From assembly GCF_000340215.1 (NCBI RefSeq), contig NW_006921539.1, positions 1,436,507-1,500,506 of the forward strand: a stretch of DNA of 64,000 nucleotides. Reading direction: 5' to 3'. Made by a program: the position numbers and the translations under genes. This DNA comes from Pseudocercospora fijiensis CIRAD86. Taxonomy: Eukaryota; Ascomycota; Dothideomycetes; Mycosphaerellales; Mycosphaerellaceae. This document shows positions 33,398-45,006 of this stretch, one piece after another. Under the pieces are notes generated by a model. The model was not told where the DNA came from and made no database searches. It saw only the letters and a list, made by a program, of their open reading frames with translations. Position 1 is the stretch's first letter, and the number at the start of each line of letters is the position of its first letter.

Positions 33398-34681
33398 ATG
33401 GCTTCCGCGGTTAACGGTCAGAGCGAAGACGCGCTCAGCCTATTGCGCCGAACCATCGCCAAAAACACGCTACCCATACCATCCACAGACGCAGATCCCT
33501 CGAAAGGCTCGACCGATGTATCGCTGGCAGAGGCCTCATACCTGATCTTCAACTTCGACTCGCCTCAAGATGGCGCCCAACACATTCCCATATCGCTTTC
33601 TCTGCCCACGCGATTCATCTCCAAGCAAGCCGGTAATCAACCACTCGATCTTCGATCCATCTACTTCGCATGGCTCAAGAAGGACCTCTCTGTGCCTCAA
33701 TACCTTGCAGCGATTGGCGAGCTCAATGGCGAATTGCAAAAGGCGGGCAAGAGTGAGACAGTCTCCAACTTGGTCTTCACCGAGCGTATGGACCTAAGTT
33801 CCTGGCTGTCTGGTGAAATCGGGGAGAATGAGAGCGAGTTCATCAAGAGCTTAGACGATAACAAAGCGACTCGCGCAGAGACTGCGGATGCGCTGAAGCA
33901 AGCCGAGGAAGATGTAGAGATGCGCGATGTGGGCACGGAGGAAGGCAAGCGGAGGGAAGAGGAGGAGAGACTGAGAGATATCTATGCTGCAGAGCGTAGA
34001 ATGGGAGACCACAATACCGTGCTGCGCGGCTTCAAGATTCAAGACTTCAGCGGCATGCGTAAATACAGTCCGTTATTCCTCGGCAAGGCCAAGGTCGCGC
34101 CAGGTCAGCAAGCGCCTGCACCAGCGCTGAACAGCAACCCAGCGATTCGAGCACCTGTCAAGCCTACGCAGTCCGGACGACGACCAGAACCCATCATCTT
34201 GCTCTCCTCATCCTTCTCGTCGCTTCTCAAGATGCAAAACATCAAGAGCTTCTTGGCGGAAGGTGTCTACACTCCCCTCGAAGAGTCTGGCGAGGCAGCC
34301 AACATTCTCCACATTACCCGACAGCTGCGCACTGTGCATCCCGGCCACACTACACGATTTATCCTCGTGGACGACCCGTCCAATTTTCGACCAGACTACT
34401 GGGATCGTGTGGTGGCAGTCTTTACCACGGGGCAGACTTGGCAGTTCAAGAGCTACAAATGGACGAACCCGGCAGAGCTGTTCAACCATGCGCTCGGGGT
34501 ATACGTTGGCTGGAAGGGAGAAGTGATACCAGATACGGTCAAGGGTTGGGGCAGGCAAGTGCTGAGTGTGCAGATTGACAAGGGCTCCAATCGGTGGAGA
34601 GATCGGGAGGTGGTGGAAGATATCTGGAGTCAAATCGAGGCGAGAATGAGGGCCAAGGGATGGGGCAAGGATGGTCGATAG
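33398..34681 (+). CDS. CDC73: Paf1 complex subunit Cdc73
   Basis: Intronless, 427 aa. The N-terminal part (residues 1-135) contains SEDALSLLRRTIAKNTLP and the SIYFAWLKKD segment typical of parafibromin/Cdc73. A charged linker at about 150-215 is followed by DIYAAERRMGDHNTVLRGFKIQDFS. The C-terminal Ras-like fold (about 255-427) begins RRPEPIILLSSSFSSLLKM and includes TRFILVDDPSNFRPDYWDRV. Cdc73 links the Paf1 complex to RNA polymerase II and supports elongation and histone modification. ATG 33398 is used; the frame upstream has only TTG. The transposon relic ends about 105 bp before this ATG. Confidence 0.95.
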   Translation: MASAVNGQSEDALSLLRRTIAKNTLPIPSTDADPSKGSTDVSLAEASYLIFNFDSPQDGAQHIPISLSLPTRFISKQAGNQPLDLRSIYFAWLKKDLSVPQYLAAIGELNGELQKAGKSETVSNLVFTERMDLSSWLSGEIGENESEFIKSLDDNKATRAETADALKQAEEDVEMRDVGTEEGKRREEEERLRDIYAAERRMGDHNTVLRGFKIQDFSGMRKYSPLFLGKAKVAPGQQAPAPALNSNPAIRAPVKPTQSGRRPEPIILLSSSFSSLLKMQNIKSFLAEGVYTPLEESGEAANILHITRQLRTVHPGHTTRFILVDDPSNFRPDYWDRVVAVFTTGQTWQFKSYKWTNPAELFNHALGVYVGWKGEVIPDTVKGWGRQVLSVQIDKGSNRWRDREVVEDIWSQIEARMRAKGWGKDGR

Positions 34682-34927
34682 GCGTGTGAATGATTCATCG
34701 CGTTCGAGCGGGCAGGCGTTGGGGAGGGAGACTGCGAAACAGGGCAGCAAATGTCACGCATAGCATCTGGAAATTTGATGCTTCTGGACGAGGCGACGAC
34801 ATGCGGTATTGTCCTTTCGAGGCGAGGCGAAAGTCATACGGTATCAGCTCGCGTGGATCGGGAGTGATTGGATGACCTGTGAAGTCCATTGCATCTTCAT
34901 TCTCTCGCTCTCTACGAAGCTTCGCTT

Positions 34928-37414
34928 TCACTGTGGTCTGCATACCAGATATCCTCTCGCATCTCGCTTGGGCTTCGGCTTTGATGGGGCTTTGGGTGCT
35001 GTGGGCCCTCGCATTCTCGTCGCCGCACCTTTGCTCAGCTCGTCGCCTTTCCCTTTCTTCTCGACATGCGCGTTGATGATGTGCGCAACTTCTCCCATCG
35101 CCGAGTGCTCCAGCGGAGTTCGCAGCCGCTCAGCCTCTGCAGCACGGTCAAAGATGGCGAGCACAAGCATGTCCTCGTACTTGGTGCACAGTTCCGGTAT
35201 CGTGTCTGCGACGGCGCGACGAATGTTGTCCAACATCTCCCAGCACGCCATCCAGAAGGAGACATAATCGAAGTTGAGCGGCATGTCCTCCGCAATCCTC
35301 ATCTTCTTGTACGTCTCTAAGAGTTGGAGGCCGGTAAACTTTGGCTTTTGACCAGAGCCTGGTCTGCGCGATGTCGTCTTCTGCCTGTCGGCATCGCTCT
35401 TCTCCGTCATCTTCTCCAAAAGCGCGAAAAAAGGATCCCGATGCGACACTGGCGCCTTCTCGCGGCCATAGAGCTCGTCGCTGGCCAAGCTGAGCTCACA
35501 GGGTGTGTCGAACATTCTTTGCTGCGCGCGTCGAGGCACTGCTGACCAGCTTTGTGCTGCTCTCGGCATGGCCTTGAGACGCGCCAGCATCGTAATGGGC
35601 GTGCCCAGCGCAAGCGAGAAGTGGCGAGAAAAGGAGCTCATGCCACCATACTTGCCGACATCTTGCACGAAGGCGCGACGCTTGCTATGCTGCTCCAAGA
35701 ACCACTCCATATCTGTCCACGCCGTACGCAAGAGCTTTGCATGGCGTGCTGCTTTGTAGAGATGGGCCACGGCAAGAATGACACAGCCGTCGTTGCCAAT
35801 ATGCACTCCAGCATCGTGCATCAAGGCATGGTGCGCATCCACCTTCTCACCCACCAGGATATGAAGGCCTCGGAAAGCTTTCGACGGAACGCTGTCCGCA
35901 CTGGGCAGCAACGACTCGAATTGGACGCTCTTGTCCGTGGCCAAGCTCATAGTCGCTGCTTTGCGTTCGCGTTCGACCTCTTTTATCGTCTTGTCGAGCT
36001 GACTCGCATTGATGTGACTTCCATACCGCTCACGAATCTTGGCGTACTTCGAAAGCACTTCGGCGGCTTGTGTGGTACGCTCACGAAGAATCTCCAGGCC
36101 TATTGGCTCATCGCCCACGATATCGTGCATGTCCATGCAGATCTGAACGACACATACCAACCAGAGCGGGAGTTGACCTGTGACGTGCATCGTCCGCAGT
36201 CCATGGAAGAGTGCCTGTGCATCGCGCGCCGTATTCTTTAATGCGTCGAGGGAAAGCACCAGGGCGTACAGGTCCGGGAACATCTTCCACATCAGCTTCG
36301 CAAACGGATGGAAGTCCAGCCGCCCTGTCGTATCTTCCGGATGCTTGTATGACCACATTTGGCGCGCATCTTCTGGAACTCCGTCTTTGGCGCGCTCTGC
36401 CAAGAACATAGTTGTCGCGTTCCAATGGTGCCAGAAGACATGCAGTAATCCGCCTGCGTGTGGGAACAGCAGTTCTTCTCCATTGCCGGCGTCGCTAGCC
36501 ACGAATTCCGTTCCTTCTGCGAGCACGGTGGGGATCTGAGTCCAGGAATTCACTCTGGTCTCGTAGCCCAGCAGGTCCAAGACATGAGGGTAGTGCGCCA
36601 CCTCGGGATGTTCCTCAGCTACGGCATCGCCTGCACGCCGGACAATGCCCATCGCTGTCTCCGTAATCACCGCCGCAGCTTCAAAGCTCATGCGACGCTC
36701 GTCGCGCCACTCGTGCCAGATCTGCTTGACGAAGTCTCGAATCTCTTTGGCATCCTGGAGGAAACACCAGATCGAAAAACGCTTCTCTGCGCTCTTGTCG
36801 ACTTGTAGCGTTGCCGGAGCTCGCGGAGCAGAGTCCTTGCGCTCTTTCTTCGATGCCGCGGAAGACCAAGCAGCCTCGCACGGTTCCTCGATTTGCAAGT
36901 TCTGGAAAAGATTGTTGAGTTTTTCGGTGGCCTTTGGTGGATGAGAAGCATGATCCTCCTGCGCACTCGCTTTTGTCGTTCTCGACTTCTTAGATCGCGT
37001 AGCCCTGGCGTCTCTCAGCAACACAAGCATATCTTCCAAGACCGACACGAAGTGCGCATGACTACGATCGCTTTCGATCTCTGCCGCAGACCTCGCGTGC
37101 TGGATCGTGTAAAATTCCGCGCACAAAGATCTCCCAGCTATCACATCTGCTATGTGTCAGTACACGATCGCATTCGGGAGTTTGAGAGACGAGCCTTCAA
37201 GCAATTCAATCGTGCTGACCGGAATCTCAACAGGTGGCTTCCATTCCACAATTGATCTTGTGCACTCCAGAAGCTCTTTCGTGGAAACGGTCCCATCACT
37301 GGACTTGACAAAACTTCTCCGACATGAGGAAGCGGTCTTGATTATCCAGCGGACGAGGCGATCGGTGCCTTCCTTGTACATGCAGTACCGACTGCTGAGC
37401 TGTTCTGTCGACAT
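34928..37414 (-). CDS. DUF6604-type fungal protein, copy 1
   Basis: 812 aa if exons 37195-37414 and 34928-37146 are joined. The N-terminus reads YKEGTDRLVRWIIKTASSC, the start of the fungal DUF6604 domain, which continues to about residue 250. The rest is helical with no known motif, including FSIWCFLQDAKEIRDFV and PLNFDYVSFWMACWEMLDN, and ends in a basic Ala/Lys/Pro tail. The whole length aligns with the gene at 46189-48822. The intron is atypical: 48 nt, GC at the 5' end (GCTCGT), branch TACTGAC, end GCAG. Without it an in-frame TGA at 37157-37159 would stop translation. Alignment to the paralogue (ELL then VIxGR) supports removing exactly these 48 nt. Function unknown. Confidence 0.75.
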
Positions 37415-38379
37415 CGTTGGCGTATGATATGATACGACCAGTAAGAATTCGATTCAGGATCCAAGGTTAAAGGAATGTGCGTGCCGAAAACCTCACATAG
37501 GATGCAAGGGAGTTTTCAGGCGTTTGCATGGTCCGTGCGCAGCTGCGGATGCCTGCATGAGACAGTTCGCAACGTTGACACAAATCTCACGTCTGGTGTG
37601 GAGACTTCTCGCAGTACGCGCGTTGCCATATGACGCTGTCCTCGATGCATATCTGAAGTACGAAGAAGTCAAAGTGAGCGAGATGATTGCAATTCGGTGG
37701 ATTTGTTGTAATCAATCATCTTCAGGTAATGGCATCGACAAGACCACATTTCCTTGGTCACACAAGTCTCTCCGTTCGACTCAACATCTCCTCTTCATGC
37801 CTTCTCCATCTCCCTCGAATGGACCCGTCCTTGTCAAGCCAGCAGGTGGGATGGAATGCCCCGGACCTTTATTCATAGCTAGCTAGCTACGAGGGTTGCT
37901 GATAACATTTCTTCCTGGAATAATTGCTGTGCGCAGTTGCTGGGCAGTTTCAAATTGGCTGGCTGTTGCTGGTCGTTTGCCAAAACTAAACTCGCCATGA
38001 CCTCGCCATGTGCATTTGGGCGGCGCTGAGGTCGTTCTCGAAGAGATGGAAGTAATTGCACCACAGCAGTCGGGTCTTGCTGAGATGGTCATGATCTTGG
38101 TATTCGCCAAGATGGATCTCAACGCAAAGCGGTGGATGTCGATGTCGATGTCGCAACAAGCTAGCTTTCCTTTCTATCCGGCGATATATAGACCAGTTCT
38201 ATTCTTCACAATAATAGCACTTATCATGCATGCAAGGGCTTCGAACCATGGCATCATGACTTGGAAGAACAGAAAAGCCAGAACGGTTCATGTCTTTGTG
38301 TACGTGAGTACAGTCCTGTCTGGTCTCAAGGATCTGAGGCGGCAATGAAATGGTCTGCTCACCCACAACAGTGCTCAAC
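37415..38379. other. Intergenic stretch, no recognised gene
   Basis: Contains the promoter of the DUF6604 gene and the 3' flank of the P450 gene. Only short frames. Confidence 0.4.
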
Positions 38380-39948
38380 TCAACTCTGCATCTTCTCATC
38401 AACAGGGCCCGAAGGAAACACAAGCATCACACCCTTCCGTCCCTTCCTCGGTCTCGGCACCAGGGTATCTCGCGTCATCCTCACATCCCCCTCATCCGTC
38501 CCCTCCGCCAAAACCGCCTGACTCCCCCCCAACGGCGAACGAAAAAAGTGCGCCATCGCAATGTAAAACTCGGCATAAGCGAAATGTATCCCCGTACAAC
38601 TCCTCTGCTCCTTGCCCCCAAACGCAACCTGATACCTCGCCAAAGGCCTCCCATCCGCCGCAACGGGATTTCCCATCCATCTCTCCGGGTTAAAAGCGAA
38701 CGAATCCGGAAAAATCGCTTCATCGTGAGCGACGTCGAAGTTATCCATGCCCACCCACGTCCCTGGCGGCAATTCCCAGTTCTGATATACGAGTGGTCCA
38801 TCTCTGTACCCGCGAGTCCGGCGCTGGCTCACACCGTATGTGAATCTCAAAGCTTCTTCAATGCATCCTGTAAGGTACGGAAGCTTCTGGAGAGAATCCC
38901 AGCCGGGGATGTTACTCGGGTCCGGGATTGCTTCGGTCAGCTCGGAGACGACTCGGGTCCGGATTTTGGGGTCGTGGATGATGTAGTAACAGGCGATGGT
39001 TAGGGCGCGGTTGACGGTTTCCACGCCGGCGCCTATGACGGACATGGCTTCTTGGTGCAGAGCGAGATGTGTCAGTTCTTCGGGTGGGAGGCCTTGGTGG
39101 AGGAGAGAGCCGAAGATGGTGTCGGATTGCTTCCGGTCGGGGTCGTGGAGAGATAGGACGTCGGTGATTTTGGTTCGCAAGTCGTCCTGGACTTTGAGGA
39201 CGGGCAAGATTGCTGGGTTGAGCTTGCCGACCAACCATGAAGGGAGTTTTTCCATCATCTTGGGCACGTAGGTGAGGTATTTGAAGATATTCGACATCTC
39301 GGTAATGGCATCCATGCCTTCGCTGATGCTGGAGTGGAAGTTAGGACTGTTGACAAAGTCGTGGTGCTGATCGAAGGCAAAGGCCATGATGTTATCCGAA
39401 GCGTAGCAGTCCCAGAAATGGTGAAGACTCAGGACTTTGTCGGTTCCACTGTATTCTTCCTGAAGCCGGCTCATGACTCTGGTCATGTGGCGGTGCATTT
39501 GGGGTTCGTATGCCACGATGTTCTTGCGTGAGAAGAATGGACTGATGGCATTCCTCTTGATTCGCCATCGATCAGGATTGAACGCGGCTACGGTTGACTT
39601 GCCCATCCCGACAGCGTCCAACACCGGCAGATGTTTCCATGACTTGCGAGTGCTGGAGTAGCACGTGTCGTACCAAGACGAGTCTTTCACATGCAGTTCG
39701 TTCGGGTTGATGCGAACAATAGGGCCGTATTGCTCATGCCACTTCCGAATAGCCCAGGGGAATTGGCCGCCTTCTCCGTGGAAAAGATCATAGTAGATTT
39801 CCGGTAGGTACGTGGCGGCCGCGAGTCTTGGTCCGGGAAACTTGGCCAACGGACTGAAATACAGGCGATAGACGATGCGGCAAACAAAGGATGCGACCAA
39901 GTAGAGCAGTACGGCGGCGGCCGCATTCCCCAGGGTCAGAAGGGCCAT
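38380..39948 (-). CDS. Cytochrome P450 monooxygenase
   Basis: Intronless, 522 aa from ATG 39948. An N-terminal membrane anchor (AAAAVLLYLVASFVCRIVY) is followed by the proline hinge YFSPLAKFPGPRLA. The I helix has VIGAGVETVN (an A/G-G-x-E-T form), the K helix EEALR, and the PERF-type motif NPERW. The heme loop reads AFGGKEQRSCTGIHFA. The cysteine and its i-2 arginine are present, but Phe is one residue too far upstream and Glu replaces the usual Gly at i-4. It resembles fungal CYP65-like secondary-metabolism P450s; the substrate is unknown. Starts at 40062 (MARRIDKTL) would add a second N-terminal hydrophobic segment. No other biosynthetic gene is adjacent. Confidence 0.88.
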   Translation of the reverse strand: MALLTLGNAAAAVLLYLVASFVCRIVYRLYFSPLAKFPGPRLAAATYLPEIYYDLFHGEGGQFPWAIRKWHEQYGPIVRINPNELHVKDSSWYDTCYSSTRKSWKHLPVLDAVGMGKSTVAAFNPDRWRIKRNAISPFFSRKNIVAYEPQMHRHMTRVMSRLQEEYSGTDKVLSLHHFWDCYASDNIMAFAFDQHHDFVNSPNFHSSISEGMDAITEMSNIFKYLTYVPKMMEKLPSWLVGKLNPAILPVLKVQDDLRTKITDVLSLHDPDRKQSDTIFGSLLHQGLPPEELTHLALHQEAMSVIGAGVETVNRALTIACYYIIHDPKIRTRVVSELTEAIPDPSNIPGWDSLQKLPYLTGCIEEALRFTYGVSQRRTRGYRDGPLVYQNWELPPGTWVGMDNFDVAHDEAIFPDSFAFNPERWMGNPVAADGRPLARYQVAFGGKEQRSCTGIHFAYAEFYIAMAHFFRSPLGGSQAVLAEGTDEGDVRMTRDTLVPRPRKGRKGVMLVFPSGPVDEKMQS

Positions 39949-41133
39949 AATATCTTCCTTTGGCCACAGATCTCGGAGGATTATGGGGAGGCCGAGGGCT
40001 GTTGGCACGACAGGCAGTACATACCGCTCGAGATGGAGCGTTTTATCAATGCGGCGTGCCATTGCTCGTCGGCGGCGTGGTGGAGATGGAGCCTGATGTT
40101 TCTGCGGGTGATAGCCAATGGGTGCGAATGGCCGCAGCATCATCTGGCTCCATTGGGTGACTGATGTGTTCCGGAAGCACACGTCGCTGTACCGTGGGCC
40201 GTGGCGCATGCGCAGATGGGGAGACGGCGATGTGGCCGGCGGACAAGCAGGTGTGTTTTAATATGACGGTGTTCGCTATGCAGTAGTAACGTTACGCCAG
40301 TTGGCAGTAGTATACATAGTGGCCACGGCCAGCTCGCACCCGGCTGGCTTTCACCTTTCACCTTTCATCACCTTTCAACGCTCCCTCAAATTGCCATGCC
40401 GTCGTTCGTTGGTGGACCAGGATGTGAAATGGTCCGCCATTGGTTCGTCACAGGGCATGCATGTCGTTGCATGTCTTTGCTGGCATCTGCACCTTATTCT
40501 ACGGAGTACTAGTTCTACTGCACGAGCTCTTCCTAGCACGTCTAGCCTACTTCGGCTTCGCACCCCCAGCGCCGTTTCCCTGCGCTCCGGCACCTTGGTT
40601 AAACAGATCCAGTGGTGTGGCGCCGATGCAGCAAGCCGAAATCGATTGCCTTCTACACCCTATCGGTCTCTTCACACACGTGACCCTTCATCGTGGTGCA
40701 CCACAGGGGCTACGGGCCCGGAGCGTCGGCATGCTTCTGACTCCTGAGCCATTAATGTACACGCGGGCTCACTCCCTCCCTCTTCCTGAAGTGATCTGAT
40801 ATCATAGCTAATATAAGCGCGAGCGTTGGGCATCAGCCTCGGTGGGAGACATATGATCTTTCCGAGTTGTCGGGCATAACTACTGTGTTCGCCCTTGAGA
40901 TCCCATAGTTGGATCCTTTCAGCATATCGTTGCATTCGTGTTGTTAGGAGACCTCCACACGCTGGTGAGAGTGCGTGTTGTACGAAGGCAAGCTGAACGA
41001 AAACACATCTTGCATGTTTTATTGCAAGCCCAGCTAGCTGCTAAAGATCTCGAACGTCGTTCCACCTCGAGATTTAGACTTCCACACTCTTGCACCACGC
41101 CCGAGCTTCAGCACCGTCGCTTGGCATTGCCTG
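39949..41133. other. Intergenic stretch, no recognised gene
   Basis: Contains the P450 promoter and the 3' flank of the 2EXR-like gene. CACCTTTCA-type short repeats near 40350-40375; nothing else. Confidence 0.4.
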
Positions 41134-42378
41134 TCACATTGCCAGCCTCCCAACCTTCAAGTCGATATCCAGCCGAGAGAGCTGATACATCTCATACAGC
41201 AACGCTTCATTCCGCCAGTCTGCACCCAAGGACGGACCTGTGATGTGGGGTTAGTCGTCTCACACTCAAGCATATGGTGTCCTAGCCGGACTTACCAGAC
41301 GCATTGATGACACAGCGCAACCTGACGATAGCCTTCTCGAAGATGGCAGTCAGTACATTTCGCAGATGGTACGGATCGCGCGCAGCCCATTTCAGCACGT
41401 CCGCTGCGGTAAGAGCGCCAAAGAGCAGCATGTCAAGAGGTGCGCCCTGCCCACCATACATAATGGAAAGGGCTCGACTTGCCACGTGGTGACATTTGCG
41501 AATGACCTGCATTTTCTTCCACGGACTTGCAGCAAGGAAGTCGATGTCGAGTTCCTCTCGTGAGAGAATGACAGGTAGTCCTGCGAGCGTGGCCACTTGG
41601 ACGCCAGCCCCCAAGAGACGTACTGGATACAGCATTTGATGTAGCTGAGTCTCGTTGTGAGCTACCCGGTCAAAGTCGAATTGTATGCTTCGCAGTCGGT
41701 GTTTCTTCGCCAGAGCTTCGCAGAGTGAGAGGACAATGCTGCTGATGAAGATCCGCTTGGAGAGCTCTGATAGCGTGGTTGGCGGGTGTGTGTGAACATT
41801 GCGCCAGACGCCCCACGCTAGCGAGACCCGGACGAACTGAGCTTGGTGGAGGAAGTCAGGCCACTGGATTCGGCTTGTGTCGGAAAGTGTGAGATCAGCA
41901 GCAGTATGTCTATACTTGCCGCAGCGCTGTCCGTGCGCACGAATACCGTCCGGCCAGATCTTGATGTCGATGAGATTGTGGCCGTACAGCGTATTCGTAG
42001 CTTCGTTCTTGATTTGCCTGCAAGTCCTCAGAATTTGTGGGAAGCAGGTGTAAGAATTGTTGAGGATGAGCAGATCGTCGTAGATGAGAGTGCGCAGTTC
42101 TAGAATGTGTCAGCGGTCGGCACCGAGTCCCAAGATCCATCACAATTCCAGGCGCAGATTACAGAAAAGGTGCACTGTGTCTTACCTGGAGGAAGGTCGA
42201 GGAAGCGAAAGGTGGCATCGCGGTCAGCAGCCCCGAGCGCTTTCTTGTAGTCTGAATAGCTGGGAGCCTCGCCTGGCTTACTCGAGGGGACCGTGAGGTT
42301 ACGCTCTCTTGCAAATCTGACGAGATCTGCCTTCTTGTAGCGGCCGTATCTTGGTTTCCATCTTCGGAGCGGAGCCAT
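41134..42378 (-). CDS. 2EXR/F-box-like fungal protein with SAP-like N-terminus
   Basis: 366 aa from exons 42186-42378, 41296-42099 and 41134-41237. Introns are 86 and 58 nt, with donors GTAAGA and GTAAGT and branch sites GCTGACA and GACTAAC. The N-terminus (RYGRYKKADLVRFARER) looks like a SAP-type helix pair. It leads into FRFLDLPPELRTLIYDDLL, formed across intron 1, the hallmark of the 2EXR/F-box-like family. The motif FPQILRTCRQIKNEATNTLY follows, the usual second block. The rest is helical. These proteins are abundant in Dothideomycetes; molecular function is unknown, with F-box-like roles proposed by similarity. Two relatives lie at 53.0-55.4 kb. Confidence 0.8.
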
Positions 42379-43608
42379 AGCAGCGATGTTGGGGACAAGG
42401 CAGCAAGTCAGCACCGAGAGTTGACTGTTGCAGATTACCTAGAGCGTCGGGAAATGGATATCGCAGGAGTCGACGTGTTCTGCGTGATGTTGGCGATGTC
42501 TGTCAAATTGAAGAGAAAGGCTTATATAGCTCTGGGAGAGATGGTTGCCTGGCGTGCTGATAAGCGAGGTGAGGTATTCACTTGTCGAGAGCGCTTCACT
42601 CGTGCTCAACGTGAATGAATCGCTCTGGTTAAACGCGCGCGCTATACACTCCGCAGATGCGTTCAGAACTCCCAGCAATGCCATGCGTGATGCAAGCCGT
42701 CGTGAGGCCGCAGAACCTGCAGCTGACAGCATTCTGAAGGCATAGAGCAAGTGGAGTGCGTATCCTTCCAGTCCTATTATCCGTAGATTATGCAGACAGC
42801 CGCTCAATCGTCTTGTGCGCGTGGCTAGTATTGTCTGTGCTCTACCATCTCTTTCTCTTGCATTTGCGGTTGAATCCATTCCTCTGCGGTTCCCATCTCG
42901 CCTTCAAGAGCGCACTAGGCGATGTCACTAAGCTCATTTCCCTGTGGATTGAATCAAACGGACGAAGCTCGCGACAGGCTTTGGTAGGAAGGTAGGAGGG
43001 CGTTGTTGAGCCGAGCTGAGGTGATGAGGTCGGTTGTTGTTGTCGTCTTCACGAACCAGACTGGCGGCCAGCATTCGATCTGGCTTGCATCAACGCTTCT
43101 AATTGTGACCGTCTTCCAACGTATTGGACCGCGTCTACGTCCGCGTCCGGGTTGTTTTCTCTTCCTAACCACGACGTTCTGACCGCGACGATAGGCCACT
43201 TCCGATACGTATTCCTCCGTATTCTGGGAGCGACGACGAGCCACGACGACTAGCGAGCCCCATGACGACCGACCGATCCACGACCTGGCTGTTCGAGCGA
43301 CGACCTAGCAAACCGAGCGACGACCTGGGCAGCTGGCTGTTCGAGCTACAACCTGGCTGGCTGGCTGTCCGAGCCACGACGCAGCTGGCTAGCTGTTCGA
43401 GGGCTAGCTAGAATAGCTATTCGAGCTACGACGTGGCTGGCTGGCTGTTCAAGCTACGACCCAGCTCTTCGCAAGAGGCTATCGATCAAAGATACGTCCT
43501 ACATTCTCAACCTCATTACATTGGATAAGTATCGTGACACATCATGACTTTCTGTGACTACACATAGCTACTCCCGACACGGCATCTACATCAGTCCCTC
43601 CGATCGAC
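42379..43608. other. Intergenic stretch with a degenerate minisatellite
   Basis: Holds the promoter of the 2EXR-like gene and the 3' flank of the peroxidase. A degenerate repeat occupies about 43225-43465 (listed separately). No gene seen. Confidence 0.4.
43225..43465. repeat. Degenerate minisatellite, core GGCTGTTCGAGCNACGACCT
   Basis: About eight imperfect units built from GGCTGGCTGTTCGAGC and GACGACC blocks, for example near 43288, 43330, 43367, 43398 and 43440. It lies about 145 bp beyond the peroxidase stop codon. Confidence 0.65.
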
Positions 43609-45006
43609 CTAAGTCAAAGCGATCGGACATCCCAGGTTCCCAAAAGTCGGATTCAGTTTCTTTGCCACGAAGGCCAGCGCATCGACGGAAGGCGTAATGA
43701 CACCATTCAGGGAAGACGGCACCGAACCCGTCGCGAGCTGATAAAGCAAGCACGAAGTCTCAGCCGGAGAGATCGTAGATGGGATCTGGCCGTTCTTGAT
43801 GGCGCCGAAGTTCGAAGGAAGAGCATTGAATGAACCGGCAGCCGTGTTGCCGCCGAACAGGACTGGGTGGAGCAAGTACATCTTTACGATTTCCGCGGTG
43901 ACTTTGTTGTTGTCGTATGGACTGGAAATTCCTTAGCTTGGGCTCCTCTCCTCTCCTCTCCAATTGAGAGGCGACTTACTCTTTACGGTTTGTCCAATTA
44001 TCTGGAATCCTCTCGCGGACGAAGAACGAGGTGATGGTTGGGAGGTCTGGAGCATAGCCTCGAGTCCCGGATGGAAAGAGCTCGTACAAGAATGAAGCAG
44101 CTCCGTACAAGAGCAAGCTAAGCGGACCGAAGAAGAAGTTCGGGTTGTCGCGCTTGGACTGATCGTATCTCTGCTTGCGGTAGGTCGCCAGGCCTTGAAG
44201 ATTGTAGTTGCCTCCGGTCGTCCTGGTCATCATGGCGAAGAGTGTCGCATTGAACTTGAAGTTGTCTCCCTTGCCCAGGAAGTAGTCATTTCTGGTGAGC
44301 GAGGTATCCCCTTCGAACCTGTAAAGCAAGGTCAGATCAAGCTTGCGGAAACAGATACACAGCACGCGACATACTTGTTATGACCATCCAGTCCTGGTTC
44401 GCTACCCGTCAACGCACGATTGAAAGACGTGCGCCCCGTGGCATCGCAACCAATGGAAAGTTTCGAAGTAACGATGTCGCCATCCATAACCACCCCGAGC
44501 GTTGCAAGCAAATTGGCCAGATCGTAACCGACATTGTAAACATTCTGTTGAGCATCGACGAGCTCATTGTACGTGACAACTCCATCTCTAGCAAGGAACC
44601 CATGATTGGCAGCAGTATCTAATCCCCCGTCAGCAAAAAAATCTCAAAGTCCCAATCATCATCTCCACTTACTCAACCCCGGACACGGTCCCCGAATATC
44701 CGTCGACTTGGGAGCGATATACTGATGATCAGTATCTCCGACGGCCGGGACACGATATCCTCCCGTCTCTCGACCCTTCTGACCATTCTGCGCTCCGTTA
44801 TACGGGTACTTGGCAAAGTTGTATGCGACAGCAGGTTTATGGTTCGGATTGTTGGGACATGTCGCCTCGCTGCCCGGGCCAGTCCCTGCTTGTTGCCGTC
44901 TGCGATGAGAGGCGAGGAGGGAGGAATCTGTGCCTGGGATCTCCGAGACGAAAGGAAATGCCAAGGTCGAAGAAGCGAAAAGTGCTGCACTCACGATGGC
45001 CTTCAT
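43609..45006 (-). CDS. Secreted heme-thiolate peroxidase, long unspecific peroxygenase type
   Basis: 409 aa from exons 44673-45006, 44375-44618, 43980-44318 and 43609-43921. The introns are 54, 56 and 58 nt and all have standard signals. The signal peptide MKAIVSAALFASSTLA is followed by a likely propeptide ending SHRRRQQ. The proximal heme ligand lies in PCPG, followed by LNTAANHGFLARDG across intron 1. The distal motif is FEGDTSLTRNDYF; the EGD form, together with length above 350 aa, is typical of the long peroxygenase group (short ones have EHD). Family members use H2O2 to insert oxygen or halide into organic substrates. Multiple N-glycosylation sequons fit secretion. Confidence 0.88.
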
